Shown in pieces: positions 1-7,400 of a stretch of DNA of 64,000 bases. The DNA comes from an uncultured Anaerotignum sp. (GTDB taxonomy: Bacteria; Bacillota; Clostridia; Lachnospirales; Anaerotignaceae). Location: positions 96,048 to 160,047 of the forward strand of contig CAJTQX010000001.1 in assembly GCA_910578425.1 (NCBI GenBank), in the 5' to 3' direction. The stretch's first letter is position 1; every line of letters starts with the position of its first letter. The notes below the pieces were generated by a model. It ran no database searches. It was given only the letters and a program-made list of their open reading frames with translations, and was not told where the DNA came from. The position numbers and the translations under genes were made by a program.

Positions 1-734
1 CTTGCGTTGACAGGATTCTTTTCGCGGAGGACGAAGTTACAACAGGCCGGACGATTCTGAATATTGTTGATGTTTTGGAACAGGCATATGGGAAAAAGGC
101 GTTTGCGGCGGTATCCCTGCTGAATGGCATGGATGCGGAGGCAGAGCGGCGTTTTGTGGAAAAAGGGATTGATGTGGTGTATCTGGTAAAGACGGACCAC
201 AGGCCCTATGAAGCAAAAGCGGAGCAGTACCAGGGGAATGGCGAATGTTTCGCGCCCATGCTTTCGGAAAGCAGCTATCCTGTTTTGGAAACAGGCGGGT
301 ATATAAATGCACGCAGGCTGACAGAAGGGGAGGCATATCGGAAAGCCTGCGCAGGGCTTTGGGAGGAAATCCGTAAAGCTGTGCCGGATAAAAGCTGTTC
401 CATATTGGTACTGGGAACAGAAGAATTTATGTATCCCGCTTTGTTTGCCGCGCGGGAAATAGAAAAGCTGGGGCATTCCGTCCGGTTCCATGCGACAACA
501 CGCAGCCCCATACTTCCCAGCAGTGAAGAAAGCTACCCCCTGCATAGGAGATATGCGCTGAAAAGCCCATACGATGCGGAACGGACAACGTATGTATATG
601 AATTGGCGGAATATGATGAGGTGTTTGTGATAACGGACGTACTGCGGGACGGGCAGGGACTTGCAAGCATTCTGGGGGCTTTGGAGTTTGCCGGAAATCG
701 AAAAATACAGATAGTCAGGTGGTGCGGCAGGTGA
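1..734 (+). CDS. Phosphoribosyltransferase/TRSP-domain protein of a ter-type module (5' end missing)
   Basis: The reading frame is open from base 3, so the gene starts left of the window; 243 residues remain. The first residues contain LFAEDEVTTGRT, a PRPP-binding loop of type I phosphoribosyltransferases (two acidic residues, then a small-residue turn and TG). The remainder fits the TRSP domain that follows such PRTases in tellurium-resistance (ter) associated biosynthetic modules, where these proteins are thought to build a nucleoside-like metabolite. A TTG at 75 could be mistaken for a start, but it lies inside the PRTase core. The stop overlaps the GTG of the next gene (GTGA at 731-734), so the two are translationally coupled. 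Function beyond PRTase-like nucleotide chemistry is inferred. Confidence 0.75.
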   Translation, partial: CVDRILFAEDEVTTGRTILNIVDVLEQAYGKKAFAAVSLLNGMDAEAERRFVEKGIDVVYLVKTDHRPYEAKAEQYQGNGECFAPMLSESSYPVLETGGYINARRLTEGEAYRKACAGLWEEIRKAVPDKSCSILVLGTEEFMYPALFAAREIEKLGHSVRFHATTRSPILPSSEESYPLHRRYALKSPYDAERTTYVYELAEYDEVFVITDVLRDGQGLASILGALEFAGNRKIQIVRWCGR

Positions 735-1783
735 GAAGTTCATACAAAAAAGAGGATGTCACACTGTTGCTAAAGGATATTACCGGACTTCTGCAGCCCG
801 AAGCTACGGAAGAACGGGAACGCCAGATACAGGCGGGACGGCATTATTCGGAAATGCTCCCGCTGGAATATGTCCCCTCAAAGGAATATATGCGGGCGTA
901 TTATGCCGCGCTGGAAAGCTGTGCGGGCGCAACCGCCGCTGCGGTGGGCGTGCTGGCGGACCGTATCATAAAAGAAAAAGGCAGGACAGTTGTGCTTGTT
1001 TCGCTTGCGCGGGCAGGAATTCCTATCGGGATACTGCTGAAACGCTATCTGAAAAGGAAATATGATATAGAAGTACCGCACTACGCAATTTCCATTATAC
1101 GGGGCAGGGGCATTGACAAAAACGCAATAATATATCTGCTGGAACGCTATGCGGCGGAACGCCTTCTATTCGTGGATGGCTGGATTGGAAAGGGAGCGAT
1201 TGGGAAGGAACTGCTGGAGGCGGTAAAAGATTTCCCGGGGCTTTCGGGGGAGCTTGCCGTTCTGGCAGATCCGGCAAATATCACGCGGCTCTGCGGTACG
1301 CATGAGGATATTCTGATTCCGAGTTCCTGTTTAAATTGTACGGTTTCCGGGCTGATCAGCCGGACGGTGCTGCGGGACGACATTATTGGACCAAAAGATT
1401 TTCATGGGGCTGTTTATTATGGGGAGATGGAGGACAGAGACGTATCCTATGCATTTATTCAGGAGATTGAAAATCGTTTTCAGATGGAAAACCAACTGGA
1501 AATGGAAACGCCTGCGACAGGGACCGGCAGAGAGGAAACAGAGGAGATTGCAGCGCATTTTGGAATTTCAGACGTCAATATGGTAAAACCTGGCATTGGG
1601 GAAACAACAAGGGTACTCCTGCGGCGCGTGCCGTGGCGTGTATTGGTTGCCGAGGGCTGCCGAGGGGAGCCATCGCTGCATCACCTGCTGACATTGGCGG
1701 AGGAGAAAAATGTACCAGTGGAGCATTTTCCTTTGCGGCACTATAAAGCCTGTGGTATCATCCGAAAATTGGCAGATACCTGA
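731..1783 (+). CDS. StiP-family protein (PRTase-like) with C-terminal PELOTA RNA-binding domain
   Basis: This 350-residue protein carries the StiP/PRTase_1 domain with the hallmark VSLARAGIPIG near residue 90. The last ~80 residues match the PELOTA_1 RNA-binding domain (LLRRVPWRVLV, then a late YKACGII). Some databases call the family cysteine protease StiP; comparative genomics treats it as a PRTase-like partner in ter stress-response biosynthetic modules. I chose GTG 731 because AGGTGG at 717-722 lies 8 nt upstream and it overlaps the previous stop; GTG 719 is in frame and possible. A strong terminator follows at once, so this is the last gene of the operon. The substrate is unknown. Confidence 0.8.
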   Translation: MRSSYKKEDVTLLLKDITGLLQPEATEERERQIQAGRHYSEMLPLEYVPSKEYMRAYYAALESCAGATAAAVGVLADRIIKEKGRTVVLVSLARAGIPIGILLKRYLKRKYDIEVPHYAISIIRGRGIDKNAIIYLLERYAAERLLFVDGWIGKGAIGKELLEAVKDFPGLSGELAVLADPANITRLCGTHEDILIPSSCLNCTVSGLISRTVLRDDIIGPKDFHGAVYYGEMEDRDVSYAFIQEIENRFQMENQLEMETPATGTGREETEEIAAHFGISDVNMVKPGIGETTRVLLRRVPWRVLVAEGCRGEPSLHHLLTLAEEKNVPVEHFPLRHYKACGIIRKLADT

Positions 1784-1792
1784 GGAAACTGT

Positions 1793-1827
1793 AAAAACCG
1801 TCTGAAAATGTATTCCAGACGGTTTTT
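1793..1827 (+). terminator. Intrinsic terminator after the ter-type pair
   Basis: A perfect 12-bp stem (AAAAACCGTCTG paired with CAGACGGTTTTT) with an 11-nt loop ends in a T run, 9 bases after the stop codon. The A run on the left arm means it could also work for the minus-strand gene that ends at 1865. Confidence 0.9.
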
Positions 1828-1864
1828 GCTCATTTGTAATACACTGCAATTGTGATAGATGATT

Positions 1865-2257
1865 TCAGCAGTGTCCGTGATGTCCATGATGACCGCCGCT
1901 CCTGACAACGGTATAAACCTGCTGGCAGGTTCCGTCACAGAAGCCGCATCCGTGATTTGCGCCGCAGTAAATTGTTCCATCATGGCTGTGACGCCCGGAA
2001 AGCGTGCAGCCTTCCTCAGCGCAGAGGGCATAGCATGTACCATCGCAGATACCGTCCGCATGGGCATAGCCGCAGTAGGTAACGCCATCATGGATATGGC
2101 GTCCGGCAGTTGTGCAGTCTTCTACGGAGCAGACTTCGCAGTTCACATTAACGGGTGCCGCTGTTGTACGCCAATAGCCGCCGCAATGAGCAGATGCTGA
2201 AATTGGTATAAGCATCATGAGTGCCAGGAAACCGACAGCAAAATGTTTTTTGCGCAT
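1865..2257 (-). CDS. Secreted Cys/His-rich repeat protein, unknown function
   Basis: The 130-residue product opens with a Sec signal peptide (MRKKH, a hydrophobic run, SASA cleavage region). The mature part holds about 16 Cys and many His in a twofold internal repeat. Each unit reads roughly C-T-x-x-GRHxHDGxxYCG followed by CDGTC, and the tail is HHGHHGHC. This composition suggests metal binding outside the membrane, but I recognise no named family. The ATG at 2257 is the start because AAGGAGG lies 11 nt upstream; a TTG nine bases earlier is too close to that site. It is convergent with the StiP gene and divergent from the superoxide dismutase gene. Metal binding is inference. Confidence 0.7.
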   Translation of the reverse strand: MRKKHFAVGFLALMMLIPISASAHCGGYWRTTAAPVNVNCEVCSVEDCTTAGRHIHDGVTYCGYAHADGICDGTCYALCAEEGCTLSGRHSHDGTIYCGANHGCGFCDGTCQQVYTVVRSGGHHGHHGHC

Positions 2258-2458
2258 AGAAATCAAGACCTCCTTTATATTTGCTTATATTTTTGCTGTT
2301 TCTTTTGTATGAAACGATTATAGCATACTCAAAAGTCTGTCGCAAGAGATTTTCTTGGTGTAAAAAAGAGTCTGATGAGCCGGAAAAAGACTGAGCCGTA
2401 CCTGCACAGCGGGCAAATCGCAGGATATATTGATAAAAACGGAAAGAGGGGCAGAGAT

Positions 2459-2953
2459 ATGAATTTCAATCAGAAAGAATGGGACGATGACGATTTTTTT
2501 GAGACATTGAAACATAAATATCCGTTTGCAATGGCAAAAATTACGGGCTCGGCAGAACATCCGAAAATTGAGGGAGAAGTCTGGTTTTATCAGACAGATG
2601 ATGGTGTGCTGGTGGCAGTGGATATCGAAAATCTGCCGAAACAGAATGTTTGCGGCGGCGTGTTTGGCTTTCATATCCATGAGGGGAACTGCTGCTGCGG
2701 CAATGAGCAGGACCCGTTTGCGGATACGAAAGGGCACTATAATCCGAATGGCTGCCCGCATCTTTATCATGCGGGGGATTTGCCGCCGTTGTTTGCCAAT
2801 GATGGCGAGGTGTGGATGGCAGTGCTGACAAACCGTTTCACGCTGAATGAGGTCCTGGGCAGAACGGTTGTAATCCATGACAAACCGGACGATTTTACAA
2901 CACAGCCTTCAGGAAATTCCGGCAGAAAAATCGCCTGCGGAATTATACAGTAA
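2459..2953 (+). CDS. sodC: Cu/Zn superoxide dismutase family protein
   Basis: The 164-residue product has the full Cu/Zn ligand set of the family: FHIHEGN (two Cu His), GHYNP (bridging His), CPHLYHAGDLPP (Zn His, His and Asp) and VVIHDKPDD (Cu His). GNSGRKIACGII at the C-terminus keeps the active-site Arg and a conserved Cys. The enzyme would dismute superoxide. There is no signal peptide, so a cytoplasmic location is predicted; most bacterial SodC are exported. ATG 2459 follows AGAGGGG at 2444-2450; an upstream in-frame ATG at 2375 adds 28 unrelated residues. It is a single gene closed by a terminator. Family assignment is firm; activity is not proven. Confidence 0.88.
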   Translation: MNFNQKEWDDDDFFETLKHKYPFAMAKITGSAEHPKIEGEVWFYQTDDGVLVAVDIENLPKQNVCGGVFGFHIHEGNCCCGNEQDPFADTKGHYNPNGCPHLYHAGDLPPLFANDGEVWMAVLTNRFTLNEVLGRTVVIHDKPDDFTTQPSGNSGRKIACGIIQ

Positions 2954-3252
2954 AATATGAAAAAGTCTGGAAAGACAGTTTTCCGGACTTTTTCATATTT
3001 TTTCAGCAGCCATTTCTGGCTGCCGCAGTTGTATGTCAATTCATAAATTTTTTCTGTTCCATGCACGATGCTGCTGCAACGGAAACAGAGCATTGGAGTT
3101 CCACAGAGCTGCGTTTTTTCGGTTTGGAGTATGCGCCCGATTTTAATGATAATCGATCTGCCGTTTTCCTCCATGCGGAACCGGATGGGCGTAACGACGC
3201 CTTCGCTGGAAGTCCATGAAATCACATCAATCTGCTTGTTTAAAAGTTTCAT
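2767..3252 (-). CDS. Small conserved hypothetical, C-terminal half antisense to sodC
   Basis: The first ~80 residues (MKLLNKQIDVISWTSSEG, then a PIRFR motif, FRCSSIVHGTEKIYELTY and a KWLLKKY end) resemble a small Firmicutes family of unknown function. In such proteins the chain usually ends just after the K-W-x-L motif. Here the frame has no stop at that point. It runs through the shared terminator and 187 bases of antisense sodC, giving 161 residues. The start ATG 3252 has AGGAGG 8 nt upstream. The N-terminal half is credible; the C-terminal half is probably not conserved, and a lost stop codon is a simple explanation. Confidence 0.55.
   Translation of the reverse strand: MKLLNKQIDVISWTSSEGVVTPIRFRMEENGRSIIIKIGRILQTEKTQLCGTPMLCFRCSSIVHGTEKIYELTYNCGSQKWLLKKYEKVRKTVFPDFFIFYCIIPQAIFLPEFPEGCVVKSSGLSWITTVLPRTSFSVKRFVSTAIHTSPSLANNGGKSPA
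2953..3003. terminator. Bidirectional terminator after sodC
   Basis: A long imperfect inverted repeat (about 20 bp, arms 2953-2973 and 2979-3000) with an A run on the left and a T run on the right lies directly after the sodC stop. The opposite-strand small gene reads through it without a stop (see that entry). Confidence 0.85.
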
Positions 3253-3453
3253 CAGGAAGGCCTCCTTTTGCTTGTCTGTGTACTCATTATAGTAAAACAT
3301 ACATTCCTTTTCAATGGAAAAAGATGTCAAAGAAAAACATTTGTTTGTAATATGGGAATATATAGGCGTGGAAGGGTTTGAATATTACAAAAAAACGCAG
3401 AAATTTCAGGGGAAGAGCGGAAAGATTTTTATAAATCAGCAACAGCAAAATCA

Positions 3454-3482
3454 TTGCAAAACATTTTTGACAAAGGTATAAT
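3454..3482 (+). promoter_or_regulatory. Sigma-A-type promoter of glnN
   Basis: TTGCAA at 3454-3459, a 17-base spacer and TATAAT at 3477-3482. Transcription would start near 3489 and give a leader of about 365 nt before glnN. The structured repeats lie in that leader. The rest of 3253-3453 shows no gene or motif I can name. Confidence 0.75.
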
Positions 3483-3496
3483 GTGTATATCTATAA

Positions 3497-3618
3497 GCAG
3501 TGCGAAATCAAAACTATCAAAAACGGAGTATGCTTGCATACAGAGTTTTTGACAGGATTGATTTCATAGGGCGTTAGCCCGCATGAGCGAATCAGTATGA
3601 TTCGCGAATGGGCACTGC
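3497..3618 (+). repeat. Cloverleaf-like structured element, copy 1 (glnN leader)
   Basis: A 122-nt unit closed by GCAGTGC (3497-3503) with GCACTGC (3612-3618). Inside are three arms. Arm 1 is long: GAAATCAA and TCAAAAAC pair with TTGATTTC and GTTTTTGA, capped by GTATG-CTTG-CATAC at 3528-3541. Arm 2 is GGGC-GTTA-GCCC at 3569-3580. Arm 3 is GCGAATCA-GTA-TGATTCGC at 3587-3605. A second, distant copy keeps every stem with different bases, so the structure is under selection or was copied from a structured master. It starts about 8 nt after the predicted glnN transcription start. Function unknown. Confidence 0.75.
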
Positions 3619-3642
3619 GAAAGAAAGAAAAAGGAAGAAGAG

Positions 3643-3740
3643 AAACGGAGTATGCTTGCATACAGAGTTTTTGACAGGATTGATTTCATAGGGCGTTAGC
3701 CCGCATGAGCGAATCAGCAGGATTCACAAATGCGCGGTCC
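3643..3740 (+). repeat. Cloverleaf-like structured element, copy 2 (degenerate)
   Basis: Bases 3643-3717 repeat 3521-3595 of copy 1 essentially exactly (75 bases, offset 122). The right flank then diverges: arm 3 is reduced to GAATC-AGCAG-GATTC, and no good partner for the outer stem is seen. It looks like a tandem duplication that has decayed. It lies in the same glnN leader in the same orientation. From 3741 to the glnN ribosome site nothing else is recognisable. Confidence 0.7.
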
Positions 3741-3852
3741 TATACAGGCCGGTCAAACGAATTTTACAAATCTGTGAAAAGCAGAATACCCATGCAAACA
3801 GCAGGGCAGAGAACAAAAGAAGCAGACAAGAAGAAAGGGACAGGAGAAGTGT

Positions 3853-5961
3853 ATGAATGAAAAGGTTTCGGTTCCCGGTATTTTCGGGATAAATGTATTT
3901 AATGACGCAATGATGCGGGACCATCTCCCCAAACAGGTGTATCAGGAATTGAAAAATACCATTGAACGCGGAGAAATGCTGAATTCCTCCATTGCGGACA
4001 TCATTGCGAACGCCATGAAGGACTGGGCAATCGAAAGGGGAGCGACCCATTATACACATTGGTTCCAGCCCATGACGGGAATTACCGCGGAAAAACACGA
4101 TTCCTTCCTTGCGCCGCCATCCAGCGGCAGGGCGATTATGGAATTTTCCGGCAAAGAACTGATTAAGGGCGAATCGGATGCGTCCTCTTTTCCTTCGGGC
4201 GGTCTGCGCGCGACCTTTGAAGCAAGAGGCTATACGGCGTGGGACTGTACATCTCCGGCGTTTCTGCGAGAGGATGCAGGCGGCGTAACGCTGTACATCC
4301 CGACAGCATTCTGCTCCTATACTGGTGAAGCGTTGGACAAAAAAACGCCTCTGCTGCGTTCAATGGAGGCTGTCAGCAAACAGGCGATGCGGATTCTGCG
4401 GCTCTTTGGCAATACAACAGCAAAAAAAATCAATGTATGCTGTGGCGCGGAGCAGGAATATTTTTTGATAGACAGGGAGTTATACAACCAGCGGAAGGAT
4501 TTGATTTTTACAGGACGTACACTGTTCGGCGCGGCCCCTCCGAAAGGACAGGAGCTGGACGACCATTATTTTGGCAGTATTAAGGAAAGAATTGCCTGCT
4601 TTATGCATGAGCTGAATGTGGAGCTTTGGAAGCTGGGCGTGCCAGCAAAAACACAGCATAACGAGGTCGCGCCCGCGCAGCATGAACTTGCGCCGATATA
4701 TGATGACTGCAATCAGGCAACAGACCACAACCAGTTGATTATGGAGGCAATGAAACGGATCGCAAGCCATCATGGGCTGGCATGTCTGCTGCATGAAAAA
4801 CCCTTCGCGGGCGTAAATGGCAGCGGTAAACACAACAACTGGTCTTTGAGCACGGATGACGGACAGAACCTGCTGGACCCCGGCAAAACACCCCATGAAA
4901 ACGCACAGTTTCTTGTGTTCCTCTGTGCGATTATCAAAGGGGTAGACGAGCATGCTGAACTGCTGCGGCTTTCCGCGGCAAGCCCCGGCAATGACCACCG
5001 TCTGGGCTCTCAGGAGGCTCCTCCGGCAATTATTTCCATATTCCTCGGTGACCAGTTGGTTGATATTTTTGACCAGATCGAACATGGAGAAGCAACGAGC
5101 AGTTCACAGGGCGGGCGGATGCGTGTAGGCGTGAATACCCTGCCTGACCTGAAACGCGATGCCACCGACCGAAACAGAACATCACCGTTCGCTTTCACAG
5201 GCAACAAGTTTGAATTCCGTATGCCGCCTTCCTCCGGCTCTATTTCCGGTCCGAATTTTACGCTGAACACGATTGTCGCAGACGTCCTGATGGAGTTTGC
5301 GAATGAACTGGAAAAAGCGGAGGACTTCAATATAGCGGTGCATGAACTGATTCGCCGGACATATGTGGAGCATAAACGTATTCTTTTCGATGGAAACGGC
5401 TATTCTCAGGAATGGATACAGGAGGCGGAACGCAGAGGACTGCCGAATATTACCAATTCTGTGGATGCGGTGGAGGCGTTTGTTTCGGAAAAGACGATGC
5501 GCCTGTTTGGGCGACATAATGTTTTGAGCAAGTTGGAATTACAGTCCCGTGCAGAAATACGTTATGAGGCATATGTGAAGCAGATCAACATAGAGGCAAG
5601 AACGATGATTGATATTGCATCCAAGCAGATTCGTCCGGCTGTGGTGAAATACGCCGGAACAGTGGCGCGTTCTCTTGCGGCAGTGCAGACGGCAGGCTGC
5701 GATGCTTCCGTAGAACGGGAGCTTTTGGAGGAGATCAATGCAAATCTAAAACTGCTGCATGAACGATTGAAAATGTTGACAGAAATAACGGAACAGGCGA
5801 GCATGCTCAAGGGTGACAGCAAATCACAGGCATTGTTTTACCGCGATTATGTTTTTGCGGCGATGAATGATCTGCGTGAGCCCGCTGACAGGCTGGAGAT
5901 GCTGGTGGACGAAGACGTCTGGCCATTCCCTACCTATGGCGAGCTGCTTTATAACATATGA
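3853..5961 (+). CDS. glnN: Glutamine synthetase type III
   Basis: The 702-residue length fits GSIII, far longer than GSI or GSII, which makes glutamine from glutamate, ammonia and ATP. The N-terminus has the GSIII-type region with THWFQPMTG and the FPSGGLRATFEARGY block. The catalytic barrel shows AEQEYFLID (~200), HNEVAPAQHELAP (~275), NGSGKHNNWS (~325) and RNRTSPFAF with NKFEFR (~440). A helical C-terminal region of about 150 residues follows. ATG 3853 has AGGAGA 9 nt upstream. The gene is monocistronic, with its own promoter, a long structured leader and a terminator, so control at the leader is plausible but unproven. Confidence 0.95.
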   Translation: MNEKVSVPGIFGINVFNDAMMRDHLPKQVYQELKNTIERGEMLNSSIADIIANAMKDWAIERGATHYTHWFQPMTGITAEKHDSFLAPPSSGRAIMEFSGKELIKGESDASSFPSGGLRATFEARGYTAWDCTSPAFLREDAGGVTLYIPTAFCSYTGEALDKKTPLLRSMEAVSKQAMRILRLFGNTTAKKINVCCGAEQEYFLIDRELYNQRKDLIFTGRTLFGAAPPKGQELDDHYFGSIKERIACFMHELNVELWKLGVPAKTQHNEVAPAQHELAPIYDDCNQATDHNQLIMEAMKRIASHHGLACLLHEKPFAGVNGSGKHNNWSLSTDDGQNLLDPGKTPHENAQFLVFLCAIIKGVDEHAELLRLSAASPGNDHRLGSQEAPPAIISIFLGDQLVDIFDQIEHGEATSSSQGGRMRVGVNTLPDLKRDATDRNRTSPFAFTGNKFEFRMPPSSGSISGPNFTLNTIVADVLMEFANELEKAEDFNIAVHELIRRTYVEHKRILFDGNGYSQEWIQEAERRGLPNITNSVDAVEAFVSEKTMRLFGRHNVLSKLELQSRAEIRYEAYVKQINIEARTMIDIASKQIRPAVVKYAGTVARSLAAVQTAGCDASVERELLEEINANLKLLHERLKMLTEITEQASMLKGDSKSQALFYRDYVFAAMNDLREPADRLEMLVDEDVWPFPTYGELLYNI

Positions 5962-6000
5962 TTCCCAACATGTAAGACAAAATAACAGACTAAAAACAAC

Positions 6001-6046
6001 AGCCTCTGATTTTTACATTGGGCAATGTAGAAATTGGAGGCTTTTC
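6001..6046 (+). terminator. Terminator after glnN
   Basis: AGCCTC (6001-6006) pairs with GAGGCT (6037-6042), and the inner arms ACATT/AATGT extend the hairpin; a T run follows. The remaining AT-rich stretch up to 6249 shows no gene. Confidence 0.7.
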
Positions 6047-6249
6047 CATGCTTTCTGCAGGAAAAAGTGGCACGATAACAGGAATGTCCTTGTAAGACAA
6101 ATAGTAAAATAAAATAAATGTAAAAGTAATTCCGGAGATAAAATATAAAAATTTTACAAAAACTTTGTCTTAAAAAAAACAAAGTGACGCGCTTTTTGTC
6201 AGTATACTGTATTTTTTGAAATACATTATCAAAAAACATTTTATTGTTC

Positions 6250-6278
6250 TTGCAATTAAACAAAGCATGCGCTATAAT
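6250..6278 (+). promoter_or_regulatory. Promoter of the ATPase-VOR operon
   Basis: TTGCAA 6250-6255, a 17-base spacer and TATAAT 6273-6278. The leader to 6453 is about 170 nt and AT-rich, with a possible hairpin (CAGGAAA near 6303 with TTTCCTG near 6330). No known riboswitch is recognised in it. Confidence 0.7.
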
Positions 6279-6452
6279 GTATACATAGCGGGAATAGAAA
6301 ACAGGAAAAAATATCTAAACAATCCTTTGATTTCCTGCTTATTTCATAAAAAAATCCCATAGGATTCTGATATTTTTATTGTTTTTGTTTGATTTATATA
6401 ATTTTCCTCCGTAAGTAAGAGGCTTGTTTGGAGGAATTGCGGAAGCAGGTGT

Positions 6453-7139
6453 ATGATTATGGTAACAGATGACAAAAGAGTCAGGATTATCACAGGTCAC
6501 TACGGCAGCGGCAAGACAGAGTTTGCAGTCAATTATGTGACGGCTCTGCGCGAAAGCGTGGAAGGAAAGGTCGCGATTGCCGATTTGGATATCGTAAATG
6601 TTTATTTTCGCTCTCGTGAGAAGAAAAAAGAACTGGAGGAAAAAGGCATTACTGTCATTGCATCTAACTTGGAAGGCGCGGGTGTGGATGTTCCCGCCGT
6701 TTCCGGCGCGATGACTACCCCTGTAACGGACAAATCCTTCCAATATGTGGTGGATTTGGGCGGCAATGATGTGGGTACTCTGGTTCTGGGCAGGATAAAA
6801 CCCCTTCTGGATCCGGCGGAAACAGACTTTTTTATGGTAGTCAATACATATCGTCCCAATACGTCTACGCCGGAGGGCGTGATCGAACAGATGGAGAATC
6901 TGGAATTTGCGGCGGGGCTGAAGGTGACTGGCTTCATCAATAATACCAATCTGGTTCGGGAAACCACGGCGTCCTGCCTGTCCGAAGGAGATGCGATATT
7001 GAGAGAAGTAACAAAACGCACAGGTGTTCCGGTAAAGTATGTGTCCTACGTAGAGGAACTTCTGACGGAGGATATACCGGAAGGGCTTGCCGGCGAGTTG
7101 TTTCCCATGAAGTTTAATATGCGGAAAACCTGGATGTAA
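6453..7139 (+). CDS. P-loop ATPase (ParA/MinD-like) linked to 2-oxoacid oxidoreductase genes
   Basis: The 228-residue protein has a Walker A loop GHYGSGKTE at residues ~16-24, a switch-like ADLDIVNVYFRSRE (~48-61) and a Walker-B-like VVDLGGNDVG near 100. This is the deviant-Walker SIMIBI fold of ParA/MinD and the CooC-type maturation ATPases. No membrane segments are seen. It sits 29 bases before the ferredoxin subunit of the VOR/KOR operon and shares its promoter, which suggests a role in assembly or regulation of the iron-sulfur enzyme. That role is inference. ATG 6453 or 6459 could start it. Confidence 0.75.
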   Translation: MIMVTDDKRVRIITGHYGSGKTEFAVNYVTALRESVEGKVAIADLDIVNVYFRSREKKKELEEKGITVIASNLEGAGVDVPAVSGAMTTPVTDKSFQYVVDLGGNDVGTLVLGRIKPLLDPAETDFFMVVNTYRPNTSTPEGVIEQMENLEFAAGLKVTGFINNTNLVRETTASCLSEGDAILREVTKRTGVPVKYVSYVEELLTEDIPEGLAGELFPMKFNMRKTWM

Positions 7140-7168
7140 ATTCAAATATTTATGGAGGTGTATTTTGA

Positions 7169-7384
7169 ATGGCAAAAGGTAAAGTAACAATCAATGAAGT
7201 GATCTGCAAAGGTTGCGGGCTTTGCGTTTCCGTTTGTCCGAAAAAGGTTTTGGGCCTTTCCACGACAAAGATTAACGCCGCAGGCTATAACCCCGCGGAA
7301 ATGGTCAGCGATGACTGTATCGCCTGCACAAGCTGCGCGAAGATGTGTCCTGACTGCGCGATCACAGTAGAAAAGCTTGATTAA
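7169..7384 (+). CDS. korD: 2-oxoacid:ferredoxin oxidoreductase, ferredoxin-like delta subunit
   Basis: This 71-residue protein has two 4Fe-4S motifs: CKGCGLCVSVCP and CIACTSCAKMCP. It would carry electrons from the TPP-containing catalytic subunits to soluble ferredoxin. Size and position fit VorC/KorD/PorD. The ribosome site GGAGGTG lies upstream, and the alpha subunit begins 16 bases after its stop. Confidence 0.9.
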   Translation: MAKGKVTINEVICKGCGLCVSVCPKKVLGLSTTKINAAGYNPAEMVSDDCIACTSCAKMCPDCAITVEKLD

Positions 7385-7400
7385 GAGAGGAGGAAATTCA

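Noticed and set aside
1859..2200. Plus-strand open frame opposite the Cys/His-rich gene
   Set aside because: The minus strand has a signal peptide, an internal repeat and an AAGGAGG site; the plus-strand frame has none of these.
3497..3618. tRNA or tmRNA gene, because of the cloverleaf-like plan
   Set aside because: There is no acceptor-CCA, no T-loop or anticodon-loop sequence, and arm 1 is far too long. The distant copy shares no tRNA consensus either.
3497..3740. CRISPR array
   Set aside because: Only two near-identical 75-base units occur, with no unique spacers, no cas genes and internal hairpins. It is a tandem copy of a structured repeat.
5867..6112. Small plus-strand open frame overlapping the glnN end
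   Set aside because: It overlaps the glnN coding end in another frame and then reads through the glnN terminator; it has no ribosome site.
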